The position numbers were made by a program, and so were the translations under genes. The notes beneath the pieces are model-generated. The model had not been told where the DNA came from. It did no database searches and saw only the letters and a program-made list of their open reading frames with translations. A stretch of DNA of 33,100 nucleotides from Arthrobacter koreensis (GTDB lineage: Bacteria > Actinomycetota > Actinomycetes > Actinomycetales > Micrococcaceae). Of the stretch, positions 1 through 7,828 are shown piece after piece. The stretch spans positions 1 to 33,100 of the forward strand of contig NZ_WACG01000004.1 in the NCBI RefSeq assembly GCF_009193255.1, given 5' to 3'. Each line of letters starts with the position of its first letter. Within the stretch, counting starts at the first letter, position 1.

Positions 1-30
1 CGGAGCCAGACGGGCATTACCGTGGGACAT
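1..30 (-). CDS. IS481-family transposase, first ten codons only (runs off window)
   Basis: The reverse complement of the first 30 bases reads ATG followed by codons for SHGNARLAP. Many actinobacterial IS481-family DDE transposases begin with MSHANARLTP or close variants, so this is most likely the start of such a gene that continues beyond the left edge. Only ten residues are visible, so no catalytic residue can be checked. The start codon abuts an inverted repeat (30-85) that could be the element's end. The call rests on the N-terminal motif alone. Confidence 0.55.
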   Translation of the reverse strand, partial: MSHGNARLAP

Positions 31-85
31 GAAGACCTCTTAGGTTCGGCTGTGTGTGGTAACCACCAAACCTAAGAGGTCTTCA
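30..85. repeat. Nested inverted repeat at the IS481-like element edge
   Basis: gaagacctcttaggtt (31-46) is perfectly repeated in inverse at 69-84, and the pair extends by one base on the outside. A second short palindrome, gtggt-a-accac (56-66), lies between the arms. The left arm directly abuts the putative transposase start codon. It could be a terminal inverted repeat, two abutting element ends, or a hairpin that limits outside transcription into the transposase. The sequence alone does not separate these. Confidence 0.6.
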
Positions 86-91
86 CCCTAT

Positions 92-370
92 TCACGTGTA
101 ACTAACGTGGTGTCTCAGTACACCTAGGGGCATTCCCTCCTTCAGCAGCGTGAAGAACTCCCGCTGCCGGGGGTGGGGTTTCCAGCCCGGGCGGCCCTGA
201 CCCCGGAGCCCGGCTTTCCGGACCCAGCCGGCGCACGTGACACGGTTCAAACCAAGTTCCCGGGCAGCAGCGCTCACGTCACCGTCCACACGGTCGAAGA
301 CCTCGAAGAACTCTGCTATCTGCGCCGCGCTATGCCGCGGACGGGACTGGTTTCCTGATGAAACAGACAC
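92..370 (-). pseudogene. IS30-like transposase, truncated N-terminal fragment
   Basis: The frame encodes an N-terminal helix-turn-helix region (AAQIAEFFEVFDRV, then SAAARELGLNRVTCAGWVRKAG) typical of IS30-type transposases of actinobacteria, followed by RQREFFTLLKEGM, where the family continues with a second helix-turn-helix. Here the frame instead runs into an unrelated tail (about 12 residues) and stops, so the DDE catalytic domain is missing. GTG at 370 is the preferred start; an upstream ATG at 406 would place the start inside the 370-412 inverted repeat. The break lies close to the IS481-like end, suggesting insertion or deletion by that element. Fragment, presumably non-functional. Confidence 0.6.
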
Positions 371-412
371 GGTCGTTGCAACTCCCAAAATGATCGGGTG
401 TTGCAACGACCG
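370..412. repeat. 13-bp perfect inverted repeat upstream of the IS30-like fragment
   Basis: cggtcgttgcaac (370-382) and its exact complement gttgcaacgaccg (400-412) flank a 17-base spacer. It sits at the 5' end of the transposase fragment, so it is probably the promoter-proximal end structure of the IS30-like element. Whether it is the transposase binding site or a transcriptional hairpin cannot be told from one copy. Confidence 0.6.
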
Positions 413-474
413 CTAGAACCCGCCGGACTGATACGGGCAGTTTCTGTAATCTCGATGTGCGGAGCCGGGAACCG

Positions 475-1878
475 CTAGATGTGTACGTGCAGCCTGCGCG
501 CAGCTTCGGAGATGGAGCCGGTCAGGGACGGGTACACCGTGAAGGTGTTGGCTACGTCGTCCACGTGCAGCTTCTGGGTGACCGCCAGGGCGATCGGGAA
601 AATCAGCTCAGAGGCGCGGGGACCGACGACGACGCCGCCGATCACCGTTCCGGAACCCTTTCGGGCAATGATCTTCACGAAGCCTTCCTTGACGTCCATC
701 ATCTTGGCCCGCGCATTGGTGTGCAGCGAAAGTTTGATGACGTCGCCCTGGTAGCGGCCGGCGTCGACGTCGGCTTCCGAGACACCCACGGAGGCGATCT
801 CCGGGGAGGTGAAGATGTTCGAGGCCACGTGCTTGAGTTTCAGCGGCTTCACGCTGTCCCCCATCAGGTGAGCAATGGCGATGCGTCCCTGCATGGCTGC
901 CACGGACGCCAGGTTGAACACTCCAGTGCAGTCACCGGCGGCGTAGACGTTCGGGGCCGTGGTGCGGGAAACGCCGTCGACCTTGATCTGTCCGTATTCG
1001 TCCAGGGCGATCCCGGCTTCCTCGAGCCCGATGTCCTGGGTGTTGGGGATGGCTCCGACGGCCACGAGGCAGTGCGACCCCTCGACCGTGCGTCCGTCGG
1101 AGAGGGTGACGAGCACGCCCTCGCCGGTGTTCTTCACGGAGTCTGCGCGGGACCGGGACAGCACTGTCATGCCGCGGGCCTGGAACACGTCCTCCAGCAC
1201 CCGGGCGGCGTCGGCGTCTTCACCGGGCAGCACGCGGTCGCGGCTGGAGATCAGCGTGACGCGGGAACCCAGGCCGTTGTACGCCGAGGCAAACTCGGCA
1301 CCGGTGACACCGGAGCCGATCACGATCAGGTGCTCGGGAACTTCGGTGAGGTTGTAGATCTGCTTCCAGGTGAAGATCCGCTCGCCGTCCGGCATGGAGG
1401 TTTCCAGCTCGCGCGGGTTGGCGCCGGTGCAGAGCAGCAGGGCTTCGGCTTCGACCGTGGTCACGGTGCCGTCGTCGGCGGTCACTTCGATGGTGTGGTT
1501 GTCCAGCAGGCGGCCGTTGCCGATCACCACGTTCACGCCCATGCGCTCCAGCGTGCGCCGGATGTCGCTGGACTGCTCGCGGGCCAGCGCAAGGAGGCGG
1601 TGGTTGACCATCTTCAGGTCCGCTGCCACCGGCTTCGAGTCACCAAAGTCCACGCCCAGGCCGGAAGCCGCGTTCAAACGCGTCATCACGTCGGCGGTGG
1701 CGATGAGGGTCTTGGAGGGAACGACGTCGGTGAGGACGGCTGAGCCGCCCAGGCCGTTGCGCTCAACGATGGTGACGTCCGCCCCCAGCGATGCCGCCAC
1801 CATGGCGGCTTCATATCCACCGGGGCCGCCGCCGAGGATCGCGATTTTTCGGGCTGTGAAATCTAGTTGGCTCGTCAC
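475..1878 (-). CDS. lpdA: NAD(P)H-quinone dehydrogenase of the LpdA (Rv3303c) type
   Basis: A 467-residue flavoprotein of the pyridine nucleotide-disulfide oxidoreductase fold. FAD-binding GGGPGGYEAA is near residues 16-25, a second dinucleotide motif VIGSGVTGAE near 186-195, and the FAD motif NVYAAGDCTG near 310-319, followed by the dimerisation domain. The redox-active CxxxxC of lipoamide dehydrogenase is absent: the equivalent stretch is GLGGSAVLTDVVPSK. The C-terminal HPTLSE active-site motif is also replaced (YPSLTGSISE). This matches mycobacterial LpdA, an NAD(P)H:quinone reductase rather than a lipoamide dehydrogenase. The GTG start at 1876-1878 has no Shine-Dalgarno sequence but a CAGAAT box 8 bases upstream, suggesting a leaderless mRNA. 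It is divergent from the purine nucleoside phosphorylase gene, the same neighbourhood as in mycobacteria. Cytoplasmic, probably membrane-associated through its quinone substrate. Confidence 0.88.
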   Translation of the reverse strand: MTSQLDFTARKIAILGGGPGGYEAAMVAASLGADVTIVERNGLGGSAVLTDVVPSKTLIATADVMTRLNAASGLGVDFGDSKPVAADLKMVNHRLLALAREQSSDIRRTLERMGVNVVIGNGRLLDNHTIEVTADDGTVTTVEAEALLLCTGANPRELETSMPDGERIFTWKQIYNLTEVPEHLIVIGSGVTGAEFASAYNGLGSRVTLISSRDRVLPGEDADAARVLEDVFQARGMTVLSRSRADSVKNTGEGVLVTLSDGRTVEGSHCLVAVGAIPNTQDIGLEEAGIALDEYGQIKVDGVSRTTAPNVYAAGDCTGVFNLASVAAMQGRIAIAHLMGDSVKPLKLKHVASNIFTSPEIASVGVSEADVDAGRYQGDVIKLSLHTNARAKMMDVKEGFVKIIARKGSGTVIGGVVVGPRASELIFPIALAVTQKLHVDDVANTFTVYPSLTGSISEAARRLHVHI

Positions 1879-1972
1879 AACTGTCCATTCTGTCGCATCG
1901 GGGGATGCCGCTCAAACGGGACCGGTACCGCAGGCAGGAGCAGTGCCGTCCAACACACGGTAAGTTGTACGG
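1879..1972. promoter_or_regulatory. Divergent promoter region lpdA / purine nucleoside phosphorylase
   Basis: 94 bases separate two GTG starts. On the plus strand a TAAGTT box ends six bases before the GTG at 1973. On the minus strand a CAGAAT box ends eight bases before the GTG at 1878. Neither start has a purine-rich Shine-Dalgarno sequence. This fits back-to-back leaderless promoters, common in actinobacteria; the boxes are matched by eye. Confidence 0.45.
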
Positions 1973-2776
1973 GTGAGCAACGACGAACCCTTTGAACTTG
2001 CCCGGCACGCCGCAGCGTACATTGCCGAGAAAACCGGCGTACCCAGCCATGACATCGCCCTGGTCCTGGGCAGCGGATGGGGTGAGGCAGCCGAACTGAT
2101 CGGCGAAACCACCGCCACCATCCCGGCGTCGGAAATCCCCGGATTCTCCGCCCCCGCAGTGCAGGGCCATGTTGGAACCATCCGTTCCATCCTGACCCCC
2201 AGCGGAAAGCGCGCGCTGGTCCTGGGAGCCCGCACCCACTACTACGAGGGCAAGGGCGTCCGCGCCGTAGTCCACGGCGTACGCACCGCGGCTGCCGCCG
2301 GCGCCAAGGTGATGGTGCTGACCAACGGCTGCGGCGGGCTGAACCTGGACTGGAAGCCCGGCACCCCCGTGCTGATCAGCGACCACCTGAACCTGACGGC
2401 CACCTCACCGCTGGAAGGTGCCACGTTCGTGGACCTGACGGACCTCTACTCTCCGCGCCTGCGCCAACTGGCACGCACCATTGACCCGACCCTGGCCGAG
2501 GGCGTCTACGCCCAGTTCCCCGGCCCGCACTACGAGACCCCTGCCGAGGTCCGCTACGCCAAGACCATCGGCGCAGACCTCGTTGGCATGTCCACCGCAC
2601 TGGAAGCCATTGCGGCCCGCCACGCCGGCATGGAGGTGTTCGGCATCAGCCTGGTCACCAACCTCGCCGCCGGCATCAGCCCGCAGCCGCTCAGCCACCA
2701 GGAAGTGCTGGAGGCCGGAGCCGAAGCGGGTCCGCGCATCTCCCGGCTGCTGGCCGGAATCATCGGCGCCATCTAG
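1973..2776 (+). CDS. Purine nucleoside phosphorylase (trimeric, PNP/MTAP family)
   Basis: A 267-residue protein of the usual length for trimeric purine nucleoside phosphorylases, which split inosine or guanosine (or the deoxy forms) with phosphate into base and (deoxy)ribose-1-phosphate. Visible family motifs are the phosphate-binding VLGSGWG near residue 31, HYYEGK near 89, TNGCGGLN near 113, [11 protein letters not shown] near 185, [13 protein letters not shown] near 205 and VTNLAAG near 227. The GTG start at 1973 is supported by a -10-like box just upstream and may be leaderless. It is followed after 24 bases by a phosphosugar mutase, so the two are probably cotranscribed; the mutase could convert the (deoxy)ribose-1-phosphate product to the 5-phosphate. 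Cytoplasmic. Commonly named deoD or punA in actinobacteria. Confidence 0.93.
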   Translation: MSNDEPFELARHAAAYIAEKTGVPSHDIALVLGSGWGEAAELIGETTATIPASEIPGFSAPAVQGHVGTIRSILTPSGKRALVLGARTHYYEGKGVRAVVHGVRTAAAAGAKVMVLTNGCGGLNLDWKPGTPVLISDHLNLTATSPLEGATFVDLTDLYSPRLRQLARTIDPTLAEGVYAQFPGPHYETPAEVRYAKTIGADLVGMSTALEAIAARHAGMEVFGISLVTNLAAGISPQPLSHQEVLEAGAEAGPRISRLLAGIIGAI

Positions 2777-2800
2777 CCAGAGACCTGCATAGGACACCCC

Positions 2801-4561
2801 ATGAGCTTGACCTCCACTGAACGTGACAAACTGATTGCCGCGGCCCGCCTCTGGGCGGACACGGACCCCGACCACGCGACTGCTGCCCAGCTGCGGAAAC
2901 TGCTGGCCGAAGCCACTGCGGACGGCGAAGCGGCAGAAGCTGCCCTGGCCGACCTGGCAGACCGTTTCTCCGGCACCCTGCAGTTCGGCACCGCCGGCCT
3001 GCGTGCCGCCCTCGGCGCCGGGCCCATGCGGATGAACCGTGCAGTCGTCCGGCGCACGGCAGCCGGGATCGCCTCGTTCCTGCAGGACAAGTCCGAGGGC
3101 TGGACTCCCAGCGCGGTCATTGGCTACGACGCCCGCCACAACTCCCGGGCTTTTGCCCTGGAGACCGCGGCGGTCTTCAGCGCGGCCGGAATCGAGGCAT
3201 TCCTGCTCCCCTGCACGCTCCCGACGCCGGTACTCGCCTACGCGGTCAGGGCCCTGGACACGGATGCCGGCGTGATGGTCACTGCCAGCCACAATCCTGC
3301 ACAGGACAACGGCTACAAGGTGTACCTGGGCGGCCGGACGGTCAAGGGCCCGGGGCGCGGCGCCCAAATCGTTCCGCCGTACGACGCCGAGATTGCCGCG
3401 CGCATCGACTACTCCGTGCCGCTGGACTCGATCGAGACAGCACCCGAAGGCTGGACCGACGTGTCCGAGTCGATCGCGGCGGACTACATCAACGCCGTCG
3501 ACGCCCTGGTGTCCAGGGATGGTTATCCGTCGCGGGACCTGAAGATTGTCCTGACGCCTATGCACGGGGTTGGCGGGGAAACCATGACCGCTGTCCTGCG
3601 CGACGCCGGCTTCACCTCCGTGAAGCTGGTGGCAGCCCAGGCCCAGCCGGATCCGGATTTCCCCACGGTCGCGTTCCCCAATCCGGAGGAACCAGGCGCT
3701 TTGGACATGGCCGTTGCCATGGCCGCGGAGACGGACGCTGACATAGTGCTGGCCAACGATCCCGACGCCGACCGGGCCGCAGTAGCTGCCAAGGACCGGG
3801 CCACCGGGCAGTGGCGCATGCTGCGGGGCGATGAGACCGGCGCCCTGCTTGGCGCGCATCTGGCTGCCCGGATCCGTTCCGGGCATCTCAAGCCGCGGGT
3901 CAGGGCCGGACACTCCCCCGTCTTCGCGAACTCAATCGTCTCCTCCCGCTTGCTGGCACGGATTGCTGCTTCCGCGGGATTCGCACATCAGGAGACCCTG
4001 ACCGGCTTCAAGTGGATTTCCCGGGTTCCGGGGCTGGTGTACGGGTACGAGGAGGCACTGGGCTACTGCGTGGCTCCCGGCCTGGTTCGGGACAAGGACG
4101 GCATCTCCGCCGGTCTGCTTATCGCCGAGCTTGCGGCCTCGCTCAAGGCGTCCGGACGCACGCTGTTCGACATGCTCGATGACCTTGCGCTGGAGCACGG
4201 CCTGCATGCGTCCGACCAGCTTTCCGTCCGGGTCGCGGACCTGGCCCTGATTCCGCAGATGATGACGCGCCTGCGCGAGCAGCCCCCGGCTTCCCTGGCC
4301 GGCTCTCCCGTGGCGTCCGCCGTCGACCTCTCGACCGGCTCGGCAGACCTCCCGCCCACCGATGGCCTGCTCTACCTGACGCGGGACAGCACCCGCATCA
4401 TCGTCCGGCCCTCCGGCACCGAGCCGAAGCTGAAGTGCTACCTGGAAGTGATTGAGCCGGTATCCGGGCGGGACGGACTCGGAGCGGCCCGTACGGCCGC
4501 CGCCGAGCGTCTGGCAGCGGCAAAGGCGGACATCGCGGCGGCGCTGGGGCTGGACGCCTAA
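2801..4561 (+). CDS. pmmB: Phospho-sugar mutase (PmmB-like phosphomannomutase/phosphopentomutase)
   Basis: A 586-residue alpha-D-phosphohexomutase-superfamily enzyme. It shows the catalytic phosphoserine loop VTASHNP (Ser163), the metal-binding loop DPDADR near residues 321-326, the sugar-binding loop GYEEALGY near 415 and the phosphate-binding RPSGTEPKLK near 530-540, in the family order. The long N-terminus containing QFGTAGLRA marks the PGM2/PmmB subgroup, whose members act as phosphopentomutases and phosphoglucomutases; mycobacterial pmmB is also next to the phosphorylase gene. In this setting conversion of (deoxy)ribose-1-phosphate to the 5-phosphate is the most economical role, but the exact sugar cannot be read from sequence. 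ATG at 2801 lies 24 bases after the phosphorylase stop. The 3' end converges on the GGDEF-EAL gene with only 27 bases between. Confidence 0.9.
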   Translation: MSLTSTERDKLIAAARLWADTDPDHATAAQLRKLLAEATADGEAAEAALADLADRFSGTLQFGTAGLRAALGAGPMRMNRAVVRRTAAGIASFLQDKSEGWTPSAVIGYDARHNSRAFALETAAVFSAAGIEAFLLPCTLPTPVLAYAVRALDTDAGVMVTASHNPAQDNGYKVYLGGRTVKGPGRGAQIVPPYDAEIAARIDYSVPLDSIETAPEGWTDVSESIAADYINAVDALVSRDGYPSRDLKIVLTPMHGVGGETMTAVLRDAGFTSVKLVAAQAQPDPDFPTVAFPNPEEPGALDMAVAMAAETDADIVLANDPDADRAAVAAKDRATGQWRMLRGDETGALLGAHLAARIRSGHLKPRVRAGHSPVFANSIVSSRLLARIAASAGFAHQETLTGFKWISRVPGLVYGYEEALGYCVAPGLVRDKDGISAGLLIAELAASLKASGRTLFDMLDDLALEHGLHASDQLSVRVADLALIPQMMTRLREQPPASLAGSPVASAVDLSTGSADLPPTDGLLYLTRDSTRIIVRPSGTEPKLKCYLEVIEPVSGRDGLGAARTAAAERLAAAKADIAAALGLDA

Positions 4562-4588
4562 GCGCGCTTCCGTCGTCGGGACCGGCCG

Positions 4589-6151
4589 CTAACGTGCTGC
4601 GGCCGGTGCCTGAACCAGCGGGAGCACCGTACCTTCTGCCAGGATGGCCTGGATCTGTCCCGCGGCCAGCGGCCTGCTGAAGTAGTACCCCTGGCCGTTG
4701 CGGCAGCCAAGCACCAGCAGGTCTGCCGCCTGGTCAAGCGTCTCGATTCCTTCGAAAACCGCTTCCATGCCGGCGGCACGGATCAGCCCGTGGACAGCAT
4801 CCACGAACTGCCGCTGTCCGGGGTCCGCGCTGATGTCCCGAATCAGGCTGCGGTCCACCTTCACCGTCTGGACGGGCAGCCTGCGGAGGTAGCTGATCGA
4901 GGAGTACCCCGTGCCGAAGTCGTCTATCTCGATGCCCACGCCAAGCGCGTTCAGCGACTTCAGGGAGTACATCTCCACGTCTCCTCCGCTGACGAAGGCG
5001 CTCTCGGTGATCTCGATGACCAGGCGGGAAGCGCGTATCCCGGTTTCCAGCAGGTCCTGCCGCACATGGTCCACCAGATCCAGCCGCTGCAGTTCCATGG
5101 CGGAGAGGTTGACCCGGACCTTGAAATCGTCGTCGAGGTCCAGCTGCCCTTCCCAGTGCGCCACCTGCTCCAGGGCAGCCCGCAGCACCCAGCGGCCAAG
5201 GTCCAGGATGATGCCGGTTTCCTCGGCGATCGGAATGAAGTCATCCGGCATCACCAGACCGCGCTGTGGGTGCTGCCAGCGAACCAGTGCCTCCACCCCG
5301 CTCATCCTGCCGGTGGCGAGCTCGACGACGGGCTGGTAGTCGAGGAACAATTCGTTCCGTCCCAGGCCCTCCCGGAGCTCGGTAGCCATATCCCGGCGGA
5401 GCTGGCGGGCGTACAGCATCACCGGCTCGAATGCCTTGCTTTGTCCCCGGCCCGCGTCCTTGGCCGCATACATGGCAGTGTCCGCCCGCACCATGATGTC
5501 CTCGGCGCTTTCCCCCGGCTGTGCGGCATGGACGCCCACGCTCGCGCGCGGCCACACGTCGATTTCCTCCACCCGGATGCATTCGGCCAGCGCATCGTGG
5601 ATTCGCGCGGACACACCCATGGCAGTACTCAGGCCCGTGTCCGGCAGCAGAACGGCAAATTCGTCCCCACCCAGCCGGGCCACTGTGTCGCCCCTGCGAA
5701 CTGCCCAGCGGAGCCGGCGGGCTACTTCCACGAGGACCTGGTCACCGGTTTGGTGGCCAAAGCTGTCGTTGATGTCCTTGAAGGCATCCAGGTCGATCAT
5801 CAGGACCGAGGGGCGCGTACCTTCTATCTCGCTGGCGAGCAGTTCCGCCTCAATCTCGTGCATCAGCGCCGTGCGGTTGGCGGTGCCGGTCAGGGCATCA
5901 CTCATCGCCATCCGCTGCATTTGGCGGTGCGCCGCCTGCAGCTCGCGGGTACGCGATTCGACCCGCTCTTCGAAGTCCTGATAGACGGAGTTCAGTTCCT
6001 CGGCCAGCAGGTTGATGCCGGTGATAACGGCGTCCACGTCGTCGCGTTGTGGTGAGGTGCGGATCCTCGTGCCAAGGTCGCCGGCAGCAATCCGGACAAT
6101 TCCGTCCACGACCTGCTGAAGTCTTGGGTCTCCGGCTTCAGGGTCCGTCAT
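4589..6151 (-). CDS. Cytoplasmic GGDEF-EAL cyclic-di-GMP turnover protein
   Basis: A 520-residue two-domain protein. Residues 10-60 resemble a HAMP-like helical linker but no transmembrane segment precedes it, and 60-82 is probably coiled coil. The GGDEF domain starts at DALTGT (85) and has an intact GGDEF at 161-165 plus an RRGD inhibitory site at 152-155, five residues upstream, so diguanylate cyclase activity with product inhibition is expected. The EAL domain has EAL at 287-289, the metal and catalytic residues in NLSAMEL, ITESAF, DDFGTG (410-415), KVDRSLI and FEGIE (466-470), so the phosphodiesterase half also looks intact. The net direction cannot be predicted. Its ATG overlaps the stop of the upstream STAS-like gene (ATGA at 6151-6148), so the two are translationally coupled and probably work as a sensor/output pair. 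Confidence 0.92.
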   Translation of the reverse strand: MTDPEAGDPRLQQVVDGIVRIAAGDLGTRIRTSPQRDDVDAVITGINLLAEELNSVYQDFEERVESRTRELQAAHRQMQRMAMSDALTGTANRTALMHEIEAELLASEIEGTRPSVLMIDLDAFKDINDSFGHQTGDQVLVEVARRLRWAVRRGDTVARLGGDEFAVLLPDTGLSTAMGVSARIHDALAECIRVEEIDVWPRASVGVHAAQPGESAEDIMVRADTAMYAAKDAGRGQSKAFEPVMLYARQLRRDMATELREGLGRNELFLDYQPVVELATGRMSGVEALVRWQHPQRGLVMPDDFIPIAEETGIILDLGRWVLRAALEQVAHWEGQLDLDDDFKVRVNLSAMELQRLDLVDHVRQDLLETGIRASRLVIEITESAFVSGGDVEMYSLKSLNALGVGIEIDDFGTGYSSISYLRRLPVQTVKVDRSLIRDISADPGQRQFVDAVHGLIRAAGMEAVFEGIETLDQAADLLVLGCRNGQGYYFSRPLAAGQIQAILAEGTVLPLVQAPAAAR

Positions 6152-6579
6152 CGCGTTTTAGCCCTCAACCAGCCAAGTGCCTCGTCCCTGGAAGAGAAGT
6201 ATCTGGTCGGGCAGTGCGGCAGGTCACCCCCCAGCAGGAAATTGGCTATGACCCGATCAACCTGCGAAGACCCGAGGACTGCAACCGCTGAGGCGGAATG
6301 GGCGCCGCCAAAGACTGATCGGGCACTGCGCGTAATGGATTCAATGCCAGTCAGTTCGAGCAGGAGCGGCATCATTCCCGTTCCGGTTATCTGTTCGAAC
6401 TCCGATGCAGCACGGGCTGCGATCCCTCCCGTGATGACGGCACCGGGAGGTAGGACCAGCCTGACGAAACCATCTTCCAGGGAGACTCCTACATACCCTT
6501 CGATGAGTCCGGCGGCTTCGGCGACGTCCACGGGTGGGGCCTCTTCCGGTACCGGGACTGCACTATCAACGACCGTCAT
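6148..6579 (-). CDS. STAS/SpoIIAA-like protein coupled to the GGDEF-EAL gene
   Basis: A 143-residue soluble protein without signal peptide or membrane segment. The pattern is a beta-strand-rich N-terminus (GFVRLVLPPGAVITGGIAA), a helix, LLLELTGIESITRSAR and a C-terminal RYFSSRDEALGWLR. This resembles STAS/SpoIIAA-like domains of actinobacteria, in which the strand ending MPLLLELTG replaces the anti-sigma-antagonist strand. There is no obvious phosphorylatable Ser in the classic SpoIIAA position. The stop codon overlaps the start of the GGDEF-EAL gene by four bases. It is probably a regulatory partner that modulates the cyclic-di-GMP enzyme, since that protein lacks its own sensory domain. The family assignment is by pattern and moderate. 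Confidence 0.6.
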   Translation of the reverse strand: MTVVDSAVPVPEEAPPVDVAEAAGLIEGYVGVSLEDGFVRLVLPPGAVITGGIAARAASEFEQITGTGMMPLLLELTGIESITRSARSVFGGAHSASAVAVLGSSQVDRVIANFLLGGDLPHCPTRYFSSRDEALGWLRAKTR

Positions 6580-6799
6580 ATCATGCCCCCGGCACGGCTT
6601 GGCGAGGTGTTGCGGAACTGATCAGTCCCGTGCGGCCTTGCGAAATCCAAAAGTCGATACTTTCCCATGTTTCCCCCCAAAGCCAAAGGTACCCCAGTAG
6701 AGCTAGAAACGGAGGATTTCGAGACGCCATTTCGAGCCGGAATATTAATTTCTAAGCGTGCTTGCAGGTGTTCAGGGTTAGCATCCCGACACCGTTGTA
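6580..6799. other. Intergenic region upstream of the STAS-like gene
   Basis: 220 bases lie between the stop of the TPR gene and the STAS-like start, both minus strand. It is clearly more AT-rich than its surroundings around 6735-6755 (aatattaatttct). A weak hairpin (ggtgt/acacc, about 6767-6793) follows the TPR gene but has no T-tract. No supported ORF. It presumably contains the promoter of the STAS/GGDEF-EAL operon. Confidence 0.4.
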
Positions 6800-7828
6800 T
6801 TAGTCATCCGCAGATTCCCGCAATTGGGTTAGGAATCTCCTGGACTGCTCAGCGCGGGCGCCGGCACCCGCAGTTTCGAATAGGTGGGCGCTCAGGGCGA
6901 AACGATCGGCGGCGGCCGCCAGATGTCCTTCCGCCCGGAGAATCCTGGCCAGCAGGAAGAGAGCTTCCCCCTCGATATGAGGTGCCATGATTTCCGACTT
7001 CCCCATCACTGCGTTCATCTTGGAACGTGCTGCAGCAAGGTCGCCTGTCAGGAACGACCAGTAGGCACGGGTTATCGCCAGCTCAATTTCGTCCTGCGGT
7101 GTGCCACCCGTAATTGAGATGGCCATTTCGGCCCGCTCGATGCACTGGAGGGTTTCAGGCTCTACGAGGTTCGCAGTGAGGCGCATGAAGGCGGAAGCCT
7201 TGTTGAAGAGGGCCCACAGGCTCACGTCGTTCGTCGGCGACAGCGAGGCCGAAGCCAGCCCATGGTAATGCGTTGCCTCGCTGTGCCGACCAGCAAGGAA
7301 TGCAGCATTTCCCACCGACCAGTATGCCTTCCCGGCTTTCTCCAACCCGGTGTCGTCGCCGACCATGCTGGCGAGCACTTCGGCCTCTGTCCAAGCGTCA
7401 TCAAAGTTGCCGCTCTCGGCCAGGACCGCTACGAGGGCCTGCTGCGCTTCGAGTTTTCCGCGTCCCCCAACGTCACCGTCCGGAAGTTCCAACGCGGCCG
7501 CACGGGCAACCTGCAGTGCTTGAGGAAGCAGGCCCTGACCTTGAAGACCCAGCGAACGGAGAGCTTTGGCCTTAGCGGCCAGCTCCGGATCTTCCAGGGA
7601 GAGTGGATGGCTCACCAGCTGCAGAGCGGTCTCCGAGCAGTCTTCCATCTGACCGAGCTCGAGCTGACATTCCCCCATGAGGAACGTCATACGCCACCAT
7701 CCGGATTCGTCACCGGATTCCCGCGCCGCTTCCGCTGCCCTTCCAGCACACTTCAGGGCCGCGGGATAGTCACGGCCTTCCCAGCTCTGACGAGCCTTGT
7801 ACTCGTTCAGTATGAAGTCACTGATCAT
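6800..7828 (-). CDS. Stand-alone TPR protein, candidate peptide receptor (RRNPP/Rap-like)
   Basis: A 342-residue, almost entirely alpha-helical protein with no signal peptide, membrane segment or DNA-binding domain. Degenerate tetratricopeptide units run through its length: the first helices (SWEGRDYPAALKCAGRAAEA), then WRMTFLMGECQLELGQ, AKALRSLGLQGQGLLPQALQ, AYWSVGNAAFLAGRHSEA, ALFNKASAFMRL, AYWSFLTGDLAAARSKM and ALFLLARILRAEGHLAAAADRF. A TGA stop lies directly before the ATG, so no N-terminal helix-turn-helix is being missed in this frame. The size and TPR-only design resemble Rap-type members of the RRNPP family, cytoplasmic receptors for imported signal peptides. The gene is divergent from a small secreted-peptide gene (8073-8213) across 244 bases, the arrangement expected of a receptor/peptide pair. 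Alternatively it could be a scaffold protein of unrelated role. The ribosome-binding site is poor. Confidence 0.75.
   Translation of the reverse strand: MISDFILNEYKARQSWEGRDYPAALKCAGRAAEAARESGDESGWWRMTFLMGECQLELGQMEDCSETALQLVSHPLSLEDPELAAKAKALRSLGLQGQGLLPQALQVARAAALELPDGDVGGRGKLEAQQALVAVLAESGNFDDAWTEAEVLASMVGDDTGLEKAGKAYWSVGNAAFLAGRHSEATHYHGLASASLSPTNDVSLWALFNKASAFMRLTANLVEPETLQCIERAEMAISITGGTPQDEIELAITRAYWSFLTGDLAAARSKMNAVMGKSEIMAPHIEGEALFLLARILRAEGHLAAAADRFALSAHLFETAGAGARAEQSRRFLTQLRESADD

Noticed and set aside
457-1743. 428-codon plus-strand frame opposite lpdA
   Set aside because: Antisense shadow with no motif; the minus-strand gene is clear.
2405-3913. 502-codon minus-strand frame opposite the phosphorylase and phosphosugar mutase genes
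   Set aside because: Composition shadow of two confidently identified enzymes, with no recognisable domain.
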